This document shows, in pieces, positions 34,310 to 44,678 of a DNA stretch of 64,000 nucleotides. The first letter of the stretch is position 1; each line of letters opens with the position of its first letter. The notes under the pieces are model-generated. The model did no database searches and was not told the origin of the DNA. It saw only the letters and a program-made list of their open reading frames with translations. The translations under genes were made by a program, and so were the position numbers. The stretch comes from Candidatus Helarchaeota archaeon (lineage in GTDB: Archaea; Asgardarchaeota; Lokiarchaeia; Helarchaeales; RDOG01). The DNA lies in NCBI GenBank assembly GCA_019058315.1, contig JAHPZH010000004.1, forward strand, positions 372,001 to 436,000. The letters are read 5' to 3'.

Positions 34310-35399
34310 CTAATCATATTCCCTAACTAATTCAAAAGTTTGTTTTAAGAACTTAGAAGTTCCTTTTTTTTGCATTAAATCTAGAAGTGGGTTTATGGGA
34401 AGAAAAATTATTTGGTTTTTAATAAAATTATCAAGAATTTTTAAAAATTTTAAAGATCCTGAGACACTAGTTGCCAATGAGAGGATTGCTGAAAATTTAT
34501 TTAAATCTGTATATCTTATGCCTATTATCGTGTTTATCCACCACCCAAATTGCTCTGACAATTGATGTTTTGCGATTAAAAGGGCTTTTTCAACATTTCT
34601 TTCCCGTTCAAAAATATCAATTACTTGTTCTTTAGAGATAGTGTAGAATTTTTCTAATGAACCATTTTTTAAATCTAAACCTAAAATCGTTTGTAATTTT
34701 ATATCTTGATCGAAAATGAACATTATTGTCCTAACTTGATATCCATAAATGAAATTAAAAGCTCTATTATAACTTAGTATTGAAGGGGGATTTAATTTTT
34801 TTAAATCAAAATTAAAAAATGTTTTTCCCCAACGTCTAAATAACACAATTTTACCATCAGAAGTCCATAAATCATCTGATTTGGTAATAAATTCTGTAAA
34901 TTTGATAAGGAAATTTTTAAAATTATATTTAGACATTATATCTTTCAAATAATTAAATATTTCAAATCTTGTTATAAAAGCGGTATTTACTTTCAGATAT
35001 TTTTCATTATAGAATACCTGATATTTTTTATGAAATTGTTTAGCGAGTTCTGCCATAAGATCCTGCATTGAATGTTTCTTCTTTTTGATTTTTTCAAATC
35101 TATGCTCAATTTTTTTATTATCCAGAAATGTAAAAACCAACTTATAAGGTGTTGTAAGAATTACAAATGATGCTATTTTCTTTTCATTTATCAAGGAAAA
35201 AACAACATTTTGAGGAGGTAATAATTTCGTAATTACGTTTCTAAAGGTTAAGGCATCGAAATTATCATTATCTGTAATAAATTTTTTAAGAAAATCTAAA
35301 AATAAGGGAGGATTATAAACTTGAATTCTTTCTTCTTTATACATTTTAGCTAAAAAATTCCAAAGAGCTGCAATATAGTCTAAAAATTCATATTTTAAT
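34310..35399 (-). pseudogene. 5'-truncated copy of the 526-residue hypothetical gene
   Basis: Matches the C-terminal two thirds of the protein encoded at 40620-42200. The match runs from KYEFLDYIAALWNFLAKMYK through NPPLFLDFLKKFITDNDNFD to the end. Upstream of 35399 the similarity stops abruptly and a stop codon appears. A remaining ATG at 35344 would give 344 residues, so expression of a shortened protein is possible. Bases 35176-35399 are identical to 41486-41709, while the rest has diverged noticeably. Confidence 0.7.
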
Positions 35400-35438
35400 A
35401 ATTAGTCAAAAATAAATAGTTTTGCATCCTTTAAAATT

Positions 35439-36182
35439 TTATATTAATTGTTTAGAATAAATACCTAATAAGATTGAACTAATAATAATTATTATTAATC
35501 CTAAAATTACTATCCAAGAAAATAAAATTGCTAATTGTTGTAATTGGTTATCTAACGCATCTATAGCCATGTATTCAGGAAAGAATACCAAAAAAAATAC
35601 AATAAATGATGGCTCAAAATATAATAAGGTTAGAAATGTTGAATGCCTGAGTAAATATCTTGTAGTAAAAACCCTAATTATATATGGAATTATTGAAAAT
35701 CCCATAAATAATAATATTCCTATAAGAAGTAATAATTTAAAATAGAATGTTGGAACTTGGGGTATTATTAATTCACCAGCAAGTGTATCTCTTTTACTTC
35801 GTCTGAAAATTAAAAAATTAAAGAATAATGCGACTATTATTGAACAAATTAACATGATAGCAAAATATATAATGAATGATGGAATATTATAGGATGTAAT
35901 TGAAGATGCTAACACACCAAGATTAAACCATATGGATAAAATTTGAGATAAAGACCCCAAAATAAAACCTATTTTGGCATATTTTGGTATTTTTTTGATG
36001 CTATATAATATAAAAAAAATTTTTGATGGGAAATAGAGGAAAAATGGAATGAGATAAAAGATATAGGTAATCATGTTAAAATTTAAATACAAGGCGATAT
36101 AGCTCAAAATTATAAAATTAATCCAGAAAATGATTATTAGTCCGAAACTTAGTTTATATGATAATTTATCTTGGATTATCAA
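35439..36182 (-). CDS. Six-helix membrane protein of unknown function
   Basis: 247 residues with about seven hydrophobic stretches: near residues 10-33, 36-62, 68-90, 95-125, 150-170, 185-205 and 222-245. Loops are short. A single charged loop (FRRSKRDTLAGELIIPQVP) near residue 127 divides it in two. No catalytic motif or known family is recognised. It lies next to the truncated pseudogene on the same strand, and the divergent lipase-like gene starts about 500 bases away. Confidence 0.65.
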   Translation of the reverse strand: MIIQDKLSYKLSFGLIIIFWINFIILSYIALYLNFNMITYIFYLIPFFLYFPSKIFFILYSIKKIPKYAKIGFILGSLSQILSIWFNLGVLASSITSYNIPSFIIYFAIMLICSIIVALFFNFLIFRRSKRDTLAGELIIPQVPTFYFKLLLLIGILLFMGFSIIPYIIRVFTTRYLLRHSTFLTLLYFEPSFIVFFLVFFPEYMAIDALDNQLQQLAILFSWIVILGLIIIIISSILLGIYSKQLI

Positions 36183-36699
36183 AAAAAATTTCCCACCTAA
36201 GTTAATTAAATAATTTAATTTTTTATAAAATTTGTTATACTAATCAAGAAATGAATTATAATTAAAATAAAAGAATTAACCTTATTTCTAGAACTCAGTA
36301 ACTCATATTTTGTTTTATATGAATTTTCTGAATCATTGAAACATTAATCTTAGTTACATCAATCTCTTAATAAATATCGTAATAGATTACTATAATTAGG
36401 TTACATATTATCTTATAATCTTATAGTAATAAGATTAATTATAATAACTCTAAATATTGATTACAATTAATTTTGAATTTACCAAATTTATAAAGAGCGC
36501 TCTAATCATTATTTCGGAAAAAAATTATAGATTTCGCAATTTTTAACTATTTTTTTGTAATTTATTATTTCTTCATTGAGAAATTTTAAGAATTCCTCAA
36601 TTTTCAAAATATCATACAATATTATTATAAAGAGTAGTTAATAAACTTAATTCAAATACTAAATACACTTAGTACATTTACAAAAATGGGGTTTACAAA
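36183..36699. other. AT-rich intergenic region
   Basis: No gene seen. It must hold the divergent promoters of the membrane protein and the lipase-like gene. TATA-like AT runs are everywhere, so no single box can be chosen. Confidence 0.4.
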
Positions 36700-39600
36700 G
36701 TGAATAAAAAAACGACTATCGTAATAATAATATTAATTAATTCTATATTGCCAGCAACACTCTTTTTTCACGAAACAGATAATAATATGTTCAATAATTT
36801 TATATCTTTAATTGAAATGGTGAAACAAAAGAATCAGAAACAAGAAAATCAAATAGAATCAGAACCACCCGAATTAGGAAGGACATTAATATTTATATTT
36901 GGATTTGAAGCGGCTGGTCAACTTAATAATTCGACTAATTTCTCGAACATAACAACACCTTATATTCCAGAGTTTAACTTTAATTACAGTTATACCAAAG
37001 TAGATGTGACTTTGGAGAACTATAGTCCATATTATTCTAATAGTATAGTATATTTTCACCGGAGTATCGCTGAATTAGCTTATTTACCTGAAGAAGAATT
37101 TTTATTAGTAGATACAGCATATCACAGCTGGTACGATCAATATAGAAGTCTGGGTTATGCTGAAGGGGAAGCTGGTTCAATGGCTAGAGCGCAAATAGAT
37201 ATTAATATGCTAGCAAGGGCATTATACTTTAGAATTATAGAAAGTGGAGAAGCTTTTTCGAAAATACATATAATAGGACACTCTATGGGCGGTTTAATTG
37301 CAAGAGCATTAGTCTGTTCTTATTATACTTCTTTAAAGGAATATGGTTATCAAATAGAGGCTGTAGCAACGCTCGGGACTCCAAACCATGGAACAAGTCT
37401 AATTAGTAGAAGATATCAAATCTCCCCTCTCGATATTGATTATGCTTGGGTGATAAAATATCGAGATACCTTACAAGCGTCTCAAATGGGATTTGAGTCA
37501 CCCTTTATTCATGATTTAAATGTGGATGGTGATGAAACTCCATATGATGATGAAATTAATTGGGTTACTGTAGCAGGATGGGCAGGAAAATATGGTAGAA
37601 TTTGGAATCCGGGATTAAGTTTTATTTATGGAGGATATGGTCTAGTTCCGTGCCCTGTACCACCATTTGGATACACTATTTTAGCACCATGTATAGCATA
37701 TACATTGGGAATATGTTGGGCTTGGATAATACCTTATCCTTGCTTAATTCCATATTGGACTATCTGTGTTCAAACAATCGAAGTTTGGAATGATAAACTT
37801 GTAGATATATGGAGTGTTCCTTTGAAGGGAGCAAAAAACGAATATACGCCATTCGACCATCAGGGGTTATTAGCAGTAGGTTTGGCTTATCTTAATGATG
37901 AATGGTCCAATGAATTTACTGCTAAGCTATTCAGTGCAATGACGGGTGGAATCATACAACAAATTAGTTTTACTCAATTCCAAGTTGTAGAATCACCCTC
38001 AGCGGATTATAATATTCGAATTTCAGTCCATATCTCTTCAAATATAGGAAATATAATAAAAGAAGACTTTGTTTATGCTAGGATTGACGGAGATGTCTAT
38101 TACTTTACTCCTTGTGAAAGTTGTGAAGATGTGTATTATATGGATCTTCGGTTAGATGATGGTGATTATTCTATTCAAATATTTGCAGAAGATTCAGAAG
38201 ATAATTTAGAATGGTGGACTGAAGGAATATCAATCGCTGATGACGACAATTGTCCACCAAATATTGCATTCCTTCCTAAATTTACTCCAGAAAACCGAAC
38301 TTTTAATGATTCAGTAGTTCAGACTAATTTATCATGGGCAATCTCTGACTATAGTGGGCTTTCTCAAGTAGAGGTAAAATTAAATGATGCTCTAATTAGT
38401 AATGAAGAAATAGGTTATCATCTAGTTGGTAATGATTTAGGAAATTATAAGTGGGAACTATATGCACTTGATAATGATCAAGATAGACCAGATGATCAAT
38501 TATCATCATACAAATCTCAAGAATTTACCATTATAGACGACGATACAACACCCCCATGTATTGATATTTCATATATGGGTGGTAATACGGATGGTAATCC
38601 TGGAACCTGGATGGTGACAGCAATTGATGAAGAAAGCGAGATAGATACTATTAAGGTTCAAATTGATGACGGTCAACCCTTTGAAATAATAAGTGGTTCT
38701 GCGATAGATGTACCTAATAGTCTTGGGATTCACACTATTATGGTAGAGGCAATAAATGGGGATTTGGATCGAGGTACAATTGATCAGGAATCTACAATAA
38801 CTTCAGACAGCCAGATCATTGTCGATGACGATACCATTCATCCGACAGTGACTAATTTAATTATCGAAGACAATTTTTTGAATGTACAAGTTGCTTTGGA
38901 TGCATCGGACGATAGTACAGGTGATGATGAAGGAATTAGCAATATCGACATATTCGTGGATGGTGAATTGATATTAAATTACGTTTCAACACCTTTCGAG
39001 ACTTCGTTTAACTTTGAATTTTCTAATGATTGGATTATGGAGTTTGGAACGCACAAAGTGGAAATACAGGTTACAGATGCGGATGATGATCGCCCTGCAG
39101 ATTCACTTACTACAATCGTTAATAGTACCTTCAAAACCTCGGTTGAAGATATGTCCAATTATATTTTATATGAAATACCTATTCTAAAAGATGATGTGGA
39201 TCAAAGAGTCAATTGTCCTTTTAATAGGATGATTATTAATCAATTGGAAAGGGCAGAGATTTTAATTCAAGATGCTCTTTCTTCATATCTCGATGATTCT
39301 ATTGTAAAATCGATTATATTGGATAAATTAGCTAAAGCTCATGTGGAACTCTCTGATGTAATAACAACAATTTTAGATTGGTTAACTATAATTTCACCAG
39401 AAGATAGTGATTATATCTTGGATTCGCTTCATGAGATACGTGATCATATAACGCTTACTATGGGGGCTATAGTGGGAACTGATGAAGCCGTAGAGATCTC
39501 GATTGTCGAAACCAAAATAGAACAGCTCGCAGATCAGATCTTTGATGACTATTGTTTATCCGTTTCTATCCCAATAGATATCTATCTTTGGTGTGCAGGT

Positions 39601-39822
39601 GAAAACCTTGATTCTACTCTTATCTGGTTAGCTACTAATTATACTTGTCTCGCTGAACAACACATAAATTTTGCAGAATTTAAGTTAGAAAAAGCTAAAT
39701 ATAAAACTAACAACTTACAAGAGAGAGGAAGAATTTCAGATGAAGAAGCTCAGAAAATTTTAATTAAGATAGATATCTTAATCCAAGAGATCATTAATAT
39801 CCGCACTCTTCATAATTTATGA
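36700..39822 (+). CDS. Secreted alpha/beta-hydrolase (lipase/PGAP1-like) with Ig-like domains
   Basis: 1040 residues. A GTG start is followed by a signal helix (TIVIIILINSILPATLFF). The lipase domain (about 60-410) has the nucleophile elbow IIGHSMGGLIARALV (GHSMG) and a preceding strand as in triacylglycerol lipases. A possible catalytic histidine lies in FDHQGLLAVGLAYL. Residues about 430-810 contain three to four Ig-like modules with DDD linkers (IIDDDTTPPCIDISYMGGN, VDDDTIHPTVTNLIIEDN). The last 200 residues are helical. It is probably exported and acts on lipids or esters outside the cell. There are many paired cysteines in the lipase part. It lies between the two copies of the duplicated locus. 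Confidence 0.8.
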   Translation: MNKKTTIVIIILINSILPATLFFHETDNNMFNNFISLIEMVKQKNQKQENQIESEPPELGRTLIFIFGFEAAGQLNNSTNFSNITTPYIPEFNFNYSYTKVDVTLENYSPYYSNSIVYFHRSIAELAYLPEEEFLLVDTAYHSWYDQYRSLGYAEGEAGSMARAQIDINMLARALYFRIIESGEAFSKIHIIGHSMGGLIARALVCSYYTSLKEYGYQIEAVATLGTPNHGTSLISRRYQISPLDIDYAWVIKYRDTLQASQMGFESPFIHDLNVDGDETPYDDEINWVTVAGWAGKYGRIWNPGLSFIYGGYGLVPCPVPPFGYTILAPCIAYTLGICWAWIIPYPCLIPYWTICVQTIEVWNDKLVDIWSVPLKGAKNEYTPFDHQGLLAVGLAYLNDEWSNEFTAKLFSAMTGGIIQQISFTQFQVVESPSADYNIRISVHISSNIGNIIKEDFVYARIDGDVYYFTPCESCEDVYYMDLRLDDGDYSIQIFAEDSEDNLEWWTEGISIADDDNCPPNIAFLPKFTPENRTFNDSVVQTNLSWAISDYSGLSQVEVKLNDALISNEEIGYHLVGNDLGNYKWELYALDNDQDRPDDQLSSYKSQEFTIIDDDTTPPCIDISYMGGNTDGNPGTWMVTAIDEESEIDTIKVQIDDGQPFEIISGSAIDVPNSLGIHTIMVEAINGDLDRGTIDQESTITSDSQIIVDDDTIHPTVTNLIIEDNFLNVQVALDASDDSTGDDEGISNIDIFVDGELILNYVSTPFETSFNFEFSNDWIMEFGTHKVEIQVTDADDDRPADSLTTIVNSTFKTSVEDMSNYILYEIPILKDDVDQRVNCPFNRMIINQLERAEILIQDALSSYLDDSIVKSIILDKLAKAHVELSDVITTILDWLTIISPEDSDYILDSLHEIRDHITLTMGAIVGTDEAVEISIVETKIEQLADQIFDDYCLSVSIPIDIYLWCAGENLDSTLIWLATNYTCLAEQHINFAEFKLEKAKYKTNNLQERGRISDEEAQKILIKIDILIQEIINIRTLHNL

Positions 39823-40226
39823 CAATAATAAACTCTGCTTCTTAATCTTTTTTTTTTCGAAAAATATCTATTTAGTTATCAATACACTTTTTGAAAAATT
39901 GAACTTTACTTGTTTTAAAAAAATTTTCATTTTTACTAAAAACCTAGAATATAAAATAATAAGATAAATTTTTAATATTTTTAATTAAACAACTTATTGA
40001 CAGCTTTTTTCTAAAATAAAATAAACTCTTTCTAAATCGATTGGTTTATTTAATTTGTGATTGTTAAAGATTAATTTTATTTAGAAAATATATTTGATTT
40101 TTTACTTAAAATTTAAGATAGAATAATTATAGCTACAGTTAAGTTAAACAAAAGTCTGTAAAATTTATTAAGTTTATCTTTATATTTTTTTTTTACTCAG
40201 AATTTAGAACTTTTTAGTATTATTAT
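39823..40226. other. Non-coding DNA homologous to the region before the RAMP operon
   Basis: Shares degenerate blocks with 30.6-31.5 kb, for example TTGAAAAATTGAACTTTAC with an ATTTTCATTTTTACT block, and the stretch beginning AATAAACTCTTT at 40019. It is read as the 5' flank of a deleted second RAMP operon. No gene is supported. Confidence 0.5.
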
Positions 40227-40232
40227 TGGTGG

Positions 40233-40307
40233 GTCCTTTCTCAGATTGAGAGTTGGAGCGCTGTACTTGCAACGATCGAGGATTGGAGTGATCTTCAAGA
40301 AACTTAA
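40233..40307 (+). pseudogene. C-terminal remnant of RAMP-operon gene 3
   Basis: Reads VLSQIESWSAVLATIEDWSD then LQET and stop, matching the end of the protein at 33321-33998 (LLSQIGSWSAALATIEDWRE). The homology continues into the 3' non-coding flank. The rest of that operon is absent here, so it was deleted. Confidence 0.75.
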
Positions 40308-40360
40308 ATATTGCATAGGAAAAATTTGCCTGACATAGTGCCTGACAATGCATAGTTCCA

Positions 40361-40526
40361 CTAAATAACCAGTTTTCGGGGAATTTAACTATAAAATTAA
40401 CAGTTAATCAAAGCTTTAGATTGCTAAATATCAGAAACAAAGGTCTGTCCCAGTCTCAGCAGTGTAGATCGAAAAGAGATAAAATCTAGAAATAGAAATT
40501 ATCTCAATGTATAGTACAACTAAAGA
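40361..40526 (+). ncRNA. Candidate structured RNA, copy 2
   Basis: Contains the 46-base element (40361-40406), identical in sequence to copy 1. The hairpin region 40451-40471 has a weaker stem than in copy 1. A perfect stem GAGATAA/TTATCTC lies at 40476-40482 with 40499-40505. It is flanked by the CAATG direct repeats (40346-40367 and 40505-40526). Conservation after loss of the neighbouring coding genes suggests the element itself matters, or that the duplication is recent. Confidence 0.4.
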
Positions 40527-40619
40527 AAGAGAGCTATCTTTATGTATCATATCCAGCAGAGGATTTGCCAAGTTTATTCAGTTCATTCTCATACTCTTAA
40601 TAACTAATCTCTTATAATT

Positions 40620-42200
40620 CTAATCATATTCCCTAATTAATTCAAAAACTTCTTTAAAAAACTTAGAAGTTCCTTTTTTTTTCATTAAATCGAGAAGTGG
40701 ATTTATAGGAAGAAATATCATTTGATTTTTGATGAAATTATCAAGGATTTTTAAGAACTTCAGCGATCCTGGGACACTAGTTGCCAACGATAGGATCGCT
40801 GAAAATTTATTCAAATCTGTATATCTTACACCGATTACTGTGTTTATCCACAACCCAAATTGCTCCGACAATTGATGTTTAGCAATTACAAGAGCTTTTT
40901 TGACATCTTTTTCCCTTTTAAAAATATCTTTTACTTTTTCCATAGAGATTATATAGAATTTCTCTAATGTACCATTTTTTAAATCTAATCCTAAAATTGT
41001 TTGTAATTTTACATCTTGATCAAAAATAAACATTATTGTCCTAGCTCGATATCCATATATGAAATTAAAACCTCGATTATAACTTAATACTGAAGGAGGA
41101 TTTAATTTATTTAAATCAAAATCAAAAAAGGATTTTCCCCAACGCCTAAACAAAACAATTTTACCATCAGAAGTCCATAAATCATCTGATTTTATAATAA
41201 ATTCTGTAATTTTAATAAGGAAATTCTTAAAACTATATTTCAATATTATATCTTTCAAATAATTGAATATTTCAAATCTTATTACAAAAGCAGTATTTAC
41301 TTTCAGATATTTTTCATTATAGAATACACGATATTTTTTATGAAGTTGTTTAGCAAGTTCTGCCATGAGCTCCTGAAATAAATGTTTCTTATTTTTGATT
41401 TTTTTAAATCTCTGCTCAATTCTTTTATTATCTAAAAAGGTAAAAACGAACTTATAGGGTGTTGTTAGTATAGCAAATGCTGCTGTTTTCTTTTCATTTA
41501 TCAAGGAAAAAACAACATTTTGAGGAGGTAATAATTTCGTAATTACGTTTCTAAAGGTTAAGGCATCGAAATTATCATTATCTGTAATAAATTTTTTAAG
41601 AAAATCTAAAAATAAGGGAGGATTATAAACTTGAATTCTTTCTTCTTTATACATTTTAGCTAAAAAATTCCAAAGAGCTGCAATATAGTCTAAAAATTCA
41701 TATTTTAATGAATCATGTAATTCTCTAAAATCTTCAAGGAATTTTAAATCAATAACAATAATGAAATTGAGGTTAAAATTAGAATTGAGCCCGATATTTA
41801 AATTTTGAACGTAATTATTTATTTTTTCAAAGGAATTATCTTTAATTAATCCAAGTATTTCTTCAGAATTTTGAATTTCAAATTTGAAAAAGTCGAAATA
41901 ATTCCCATTCTCTTCGTATTGCGCAGCTGACCAAATTACTTGATTATGAGAATCATTTAAAATTAAAATTAAAGAATCCCCATTTTCCGTAAATAATTTT
42001 GGAAAAGATTCTGAAAAGAAATTAAAAAAAGTATAACAATCTACTTCAATAGGAATAAATGGAAAAGTAAGCTTTGTTTCTTGTTCTGATATTTTCTCTC
42101 CTATGGCGATTTTTTTATTAAATTTTATAATTTTTTTCCAATCTTCAACTAATTCTTCAAACCAACTTATAATCTCATGCAAAATATACTCATGCTCCAA
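40620..42200 (-). CDS. Hypothetical 526-residue protein, full-length paralogue
   Basis: Unrecognised. An N-terminal helix (HEYILHEIISWFEELVEDWKK) is followed by a strand-rich part with GDSLILILNDSHNQVIW and NLNFIIVIDLKFLED. That part looks like a small roadblock- or longin-like sensor domain, although this is weak. A helical region then leads to a C-terminal domain with KIVLFRRWGKSFFDFDLNKL. Its start overlaps the end of the DUF362 gene by 11 bases, so the two are coupled. A truncated copy lies at 34310-35399. In both places it lies convergent to the candidate RNA, on the opposite strand. Confidence 0.65.
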   Translation of the reverse strand: MEHEYILHEIISWFEELVEDWKKIIKFNKKIAIGEKISEQETKLTFPFIPIEVDCYTFFNFFSESFPKLFTENGDSLILILNDSHNQVIWSAAQYEENGNYFDFFKFEIQNSEEILGLIKDNSFEKINNYVQNLNIGLNSNFNLNFIIVIDLKFLEDFRELHDSLKYEFLDYIAALWNFLAKMYKEERIQVYNPPLFLDFLKKFITDNDNFDALTFRNVITKLLPPQNVVFSLINEKKTAAFAILTTPYKFVFTFLDNKRIEQRFKKIKNKKHLFQELMAELAKQLHKKYRVFYNEKYLKVNTAFVIRFEIFNYLKDIILKYSFKNFLIKITEFIIKSDDLWTSDGKIVLFRRWGKSFFDFDLNKLNPPSVLSYNRGFNFIYGYRARTIMFIFDQDVKLQTILGLDLKNGTLEKFYIISMEKVKDIFKREKDVKKALVIAKHQLSEQFGLWINTVIGVRYTDLNKFSAILSLATSVPGSLKFLKILDNFIKNQMIFLPINPLLDLMKKKGTSKFFKEVFELIREYD

Positions 42201-43449
42201 TTTGTGGGTGTCTAGGGTCTAATAGTTTACGCCCTTTTGTCCATCTCTTTATTATTTCATTAATAAATTCAAAGGCTGGGATTTTATCTTTGAAATTTAT
42301 TGCGATTTTTTCAAAAATATTCAAATTGATAGGAGGACAACCAGAAATTTCTTGTATTCTATAAGCTCGGCGAATTCTTTTATTGGTATTAAATCTATAA
42401 TTTTTAGTGGAAATAATAGCACAATCGCCAAATATAATGATATTTCTCTTATATGATGAAACTTCAGGATTTTCTCCTAATAAACAAGTAAATCCTCCAT
42501 ATCCCTTTAACTCTTTTCCGAGGAACGTATCCATTAAGTCTGAAAATATTCTAAATGAAGCCAAACAACCCGAACAACATTTGCCTTGATGTATACTTAA
42601 TAATTCACTATCAGAAGGTAAGAGTTGAGCCTTTTTAAAATTAAAATAATTTGGGTCATCTCCCACTAATGAGATTTTCTTAGGATCTCCATTACCTAAA
42701 TTTAAATCTTGAGCAAGCTTAATATGCTTAATTTGAGAAGGATCAAATCCCATAATTGACGCTGCAATTGAATCAATAGCAATGGGATCAGTACCGGCTA
42801 AATTAAATTTGGTTTCTATCCCTGAAAGGTTAAATGGACCTTGTCCTTCCCCTCCAATAAATGAATCCATTATGATCAAATCGGGTTTAATTGCTTTCAA
42901 TATATCAGTAAGTCCTTCATGAATTCCGGATTTATAAAGTAAGAAATATTGCTCATCTGGCAATAATCCATGAAGATTTTTAATTGAAAGAGCAACATCG
43001 GATAAAAAATCAGTTCGTATAGTGGGAATTGAAATAAAAACATCTGAACTCAAAACACTTTTTGGAAGATGAACTTCTGTAAGGACTTTAGATTCTGATA
43101 CTTTTATGGGCTCGAAATGTTCCTTCTCTAAATTTATTAATGTCACTCCAATGCTATTGAGATATTCATCTAATCCTGTAAATTTAAATAAATTTTTTGA
43201 TGAAATTCCTCCAAAGGGATTATCGCCAACAATTACTTTTTTAGCACCAACATCAAAACACATCTTTGCTATTGTTCCAATTATTAAAGGATCTGTGCTT
43301 GCAGGAATACCTATAGGGGTACTAAGATCCGGTTTTAAAAAAACTGTTTGTCCTTTTCTAACAAAATTCTGTATTCCCCCTAAAAGTTCTATAGCTTTTC
43401 TAGTTGCATTAATTGTATTTTCTCCCTTAGCAATTGCAACTATAGACAA
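42190..43449 (-). CDS. DUF362 protein
   Basis: 419 residues. The DUF362 fold is clear: VFLKPDLSTPIGIPASTDP, GAKKVIVGDNPFGG, VFISIPTIRTD...LSIKNLHGLLPDE, and the DPIAIDSIAASIMGFDPSQIKHIKLA signature. DUF362 proteins are often fused to or paired with ferredoxin domains. Here a cysteine cluster GKCCSGCLASF (near residue 290) could bind an Fe-S cluster. The exact reaction is unknown. The downstream 526-residue gene overlaps it by 11 bases. Confidence 0.8.
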   Translation of the reverse strand: MSIVAIAKGENTINATRKAIELLGGIQNFVRKGQTVFLKPDLSTPIGIPASTDPLIIGTIAKMCFDVGAKKVIVGDNPFGGISSKNLFKFTGLDEYLNSIGVTLINLEKEHFEPIKVSESKVLTEVHLPKSVLSSDVFISIPTIRTDFLSDVALSIKNLHGLLPDEQYFLLYKSGIHEGLTDILKAIKPDLIIMDSFIGGEGQGPFNLSGIETKFNLAGTDPIAIDSIAASIMGFDPSQIKHIKLAQDLNLGNGDPKKISLVGDDPNYFNFKKAQLLPSDSELLSIHQGKCCSGCLASFRIFSDLMDTFLGKELKGYGGFTCLLGENPEVSSYKRNIIIFGDCAIISTKNYRFNTNKRIRRAYRIQEISGCPPINLNIFEKIAINFKDKIPAFEFINEIIKRWTKGRKLLDPRHPQIGA

Positions 43450-43580
43450 AACTCATCACGAAAGACTATTAATCAAATAAGTTTCTGATATTTTTCATAT
43501 TATTTGTATATAATACTTTTCTTTAGATTACTTCAGAATGTTTAAAAGAAGAATAGGATCAATAATATAAGGTTATTGTT

Positions 43581-44603
43581 TTGGTTGACATTAAGTTAAA
43601 ATTAATATCATTGGCGCAATTATTAACCTCCTTTTTTAGCTTAAATCGTCCAGCAGTAGTATTTATGGGTCTCCCATTCGCAATGGTCGGGGTAGCATAT
43701 GCATTAATTTCTACATATTCAAATATAACCTTATTACAAGCTGCCTTAGGAATAACTTCCGTTTTTTTGGTTACAGGAGGGGTTCACACGATGGATGATG
43801 TCTTTGATAGAAAACGCGATAGAGGCATGTGGCCAAATAGAGCTTTATCATTGGGTTTTGCAACACCTAAACAAGCAACAATATTAGCTATAACATGTTT
43901 TTCCATCGGGTTATCTATTACATTATTTATCTTCAATATAATTACTTTCTTTATTTTGACATTAGCCACAAGTCTTACAATCTTGTATTCTGGGTATTTA
44001 CGTGATAAATATGGTTATCTAACATTACCATTATTAATAGGACTATTTCCATTAGGAGGTTATTCAGCAATTGCCCCATCTCAATTATTTAATGATATGA
44101 TTCCTTGGGTGTTATTTACAATGGTATCACTTTGGCAGGCAGGACATATCTTAGCTTATTCTCCTCCACATGGAATAGAGTTAGATGGGAAGACAACTAT
44201 TCCTACTTTATTTAAGAGATTAAGTCCTTCAAAAACTCTGCTGATGGCTGGTATTTTAATAACTATCTTAACAATAATGAGTATATATCTCTATTATTTA
44301 ATTAATCTAAGCCAGTTTTATCTAATATTGGCAATTATAAGCGGTTCATTTACTTCAATTATGACTTATTACGTATCCATAGAAAAAAATTGCACATTAT
44401 CGAATTGTATGAAAGCTACTTTAACAATATCCACTTATGGTGCGGGTCTATTTCTCCTAATTACATTCGAATTATTAATAAGATATTCTTATGATTATTT
44501 TCTCATTCTTTTTATCTTGACTACAATCTTGCTTACTTTAAGCATTCCAGCATTTATAGGGACGGGAACACCCTATTTGGAAAATTATGATTATTTAGAT
44601 TAA
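43581..44603 (+). CDS. UbiA-superfamily prenyltransferase
   Basis: 340 residues with about nine membrane helices. The first aspartate-rich motif is MDDVFDRKRDRGMWPNRALS (near residue 73) and the second is GIELDGKTTIPTLFKRL (near 200), matching the two Mg-diphosphate-binding loops of UbiA enzymes. These attach prenyl chains to aromatic or polar acceptors (quinones, haem, or archaeal lipid precursors). The acceptor cannot be told from sequence. TTG start with weak upstream signals. It stands alone between convergent or divergent unrelated genes. Confidence 0.85.
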   Translation: MVDIKLKLISLAQLLTSFFSLNRPAVVFMGLPFAMVGVAYALISTYSNITLLQAALGITSVFLVTGGVHTMDDVFDRKRDRGMWPNRALSLGFATPKQATILAITCFSIGLSITLFIFNIITFFILTLATSLTILYSGYLRDKYGYLTLPLLIGLFPLGGYSAIAPSQLFNDMIPWVLFTMVSLWQAGHILAYSPPHGIELDGKTTIPTLFKRLSPSKTLLMAGILITILTIMSIYLYYLINLSQFYLILAIISGSFTSIMTYYVSIEKNCTLSNCMKATLTISTYGAGLFLLITFELLIRYSYDYFLILFILTTILLTLSIPAFIGTGTPYLENYDYLD

Positions 44604-44678
44604 TTGTATCTTTTAAGCAGCCCACCATAACTTACAAGTGTAACTAATGAAATTTTAAAAAAAATTAAAAAAAAGAGT

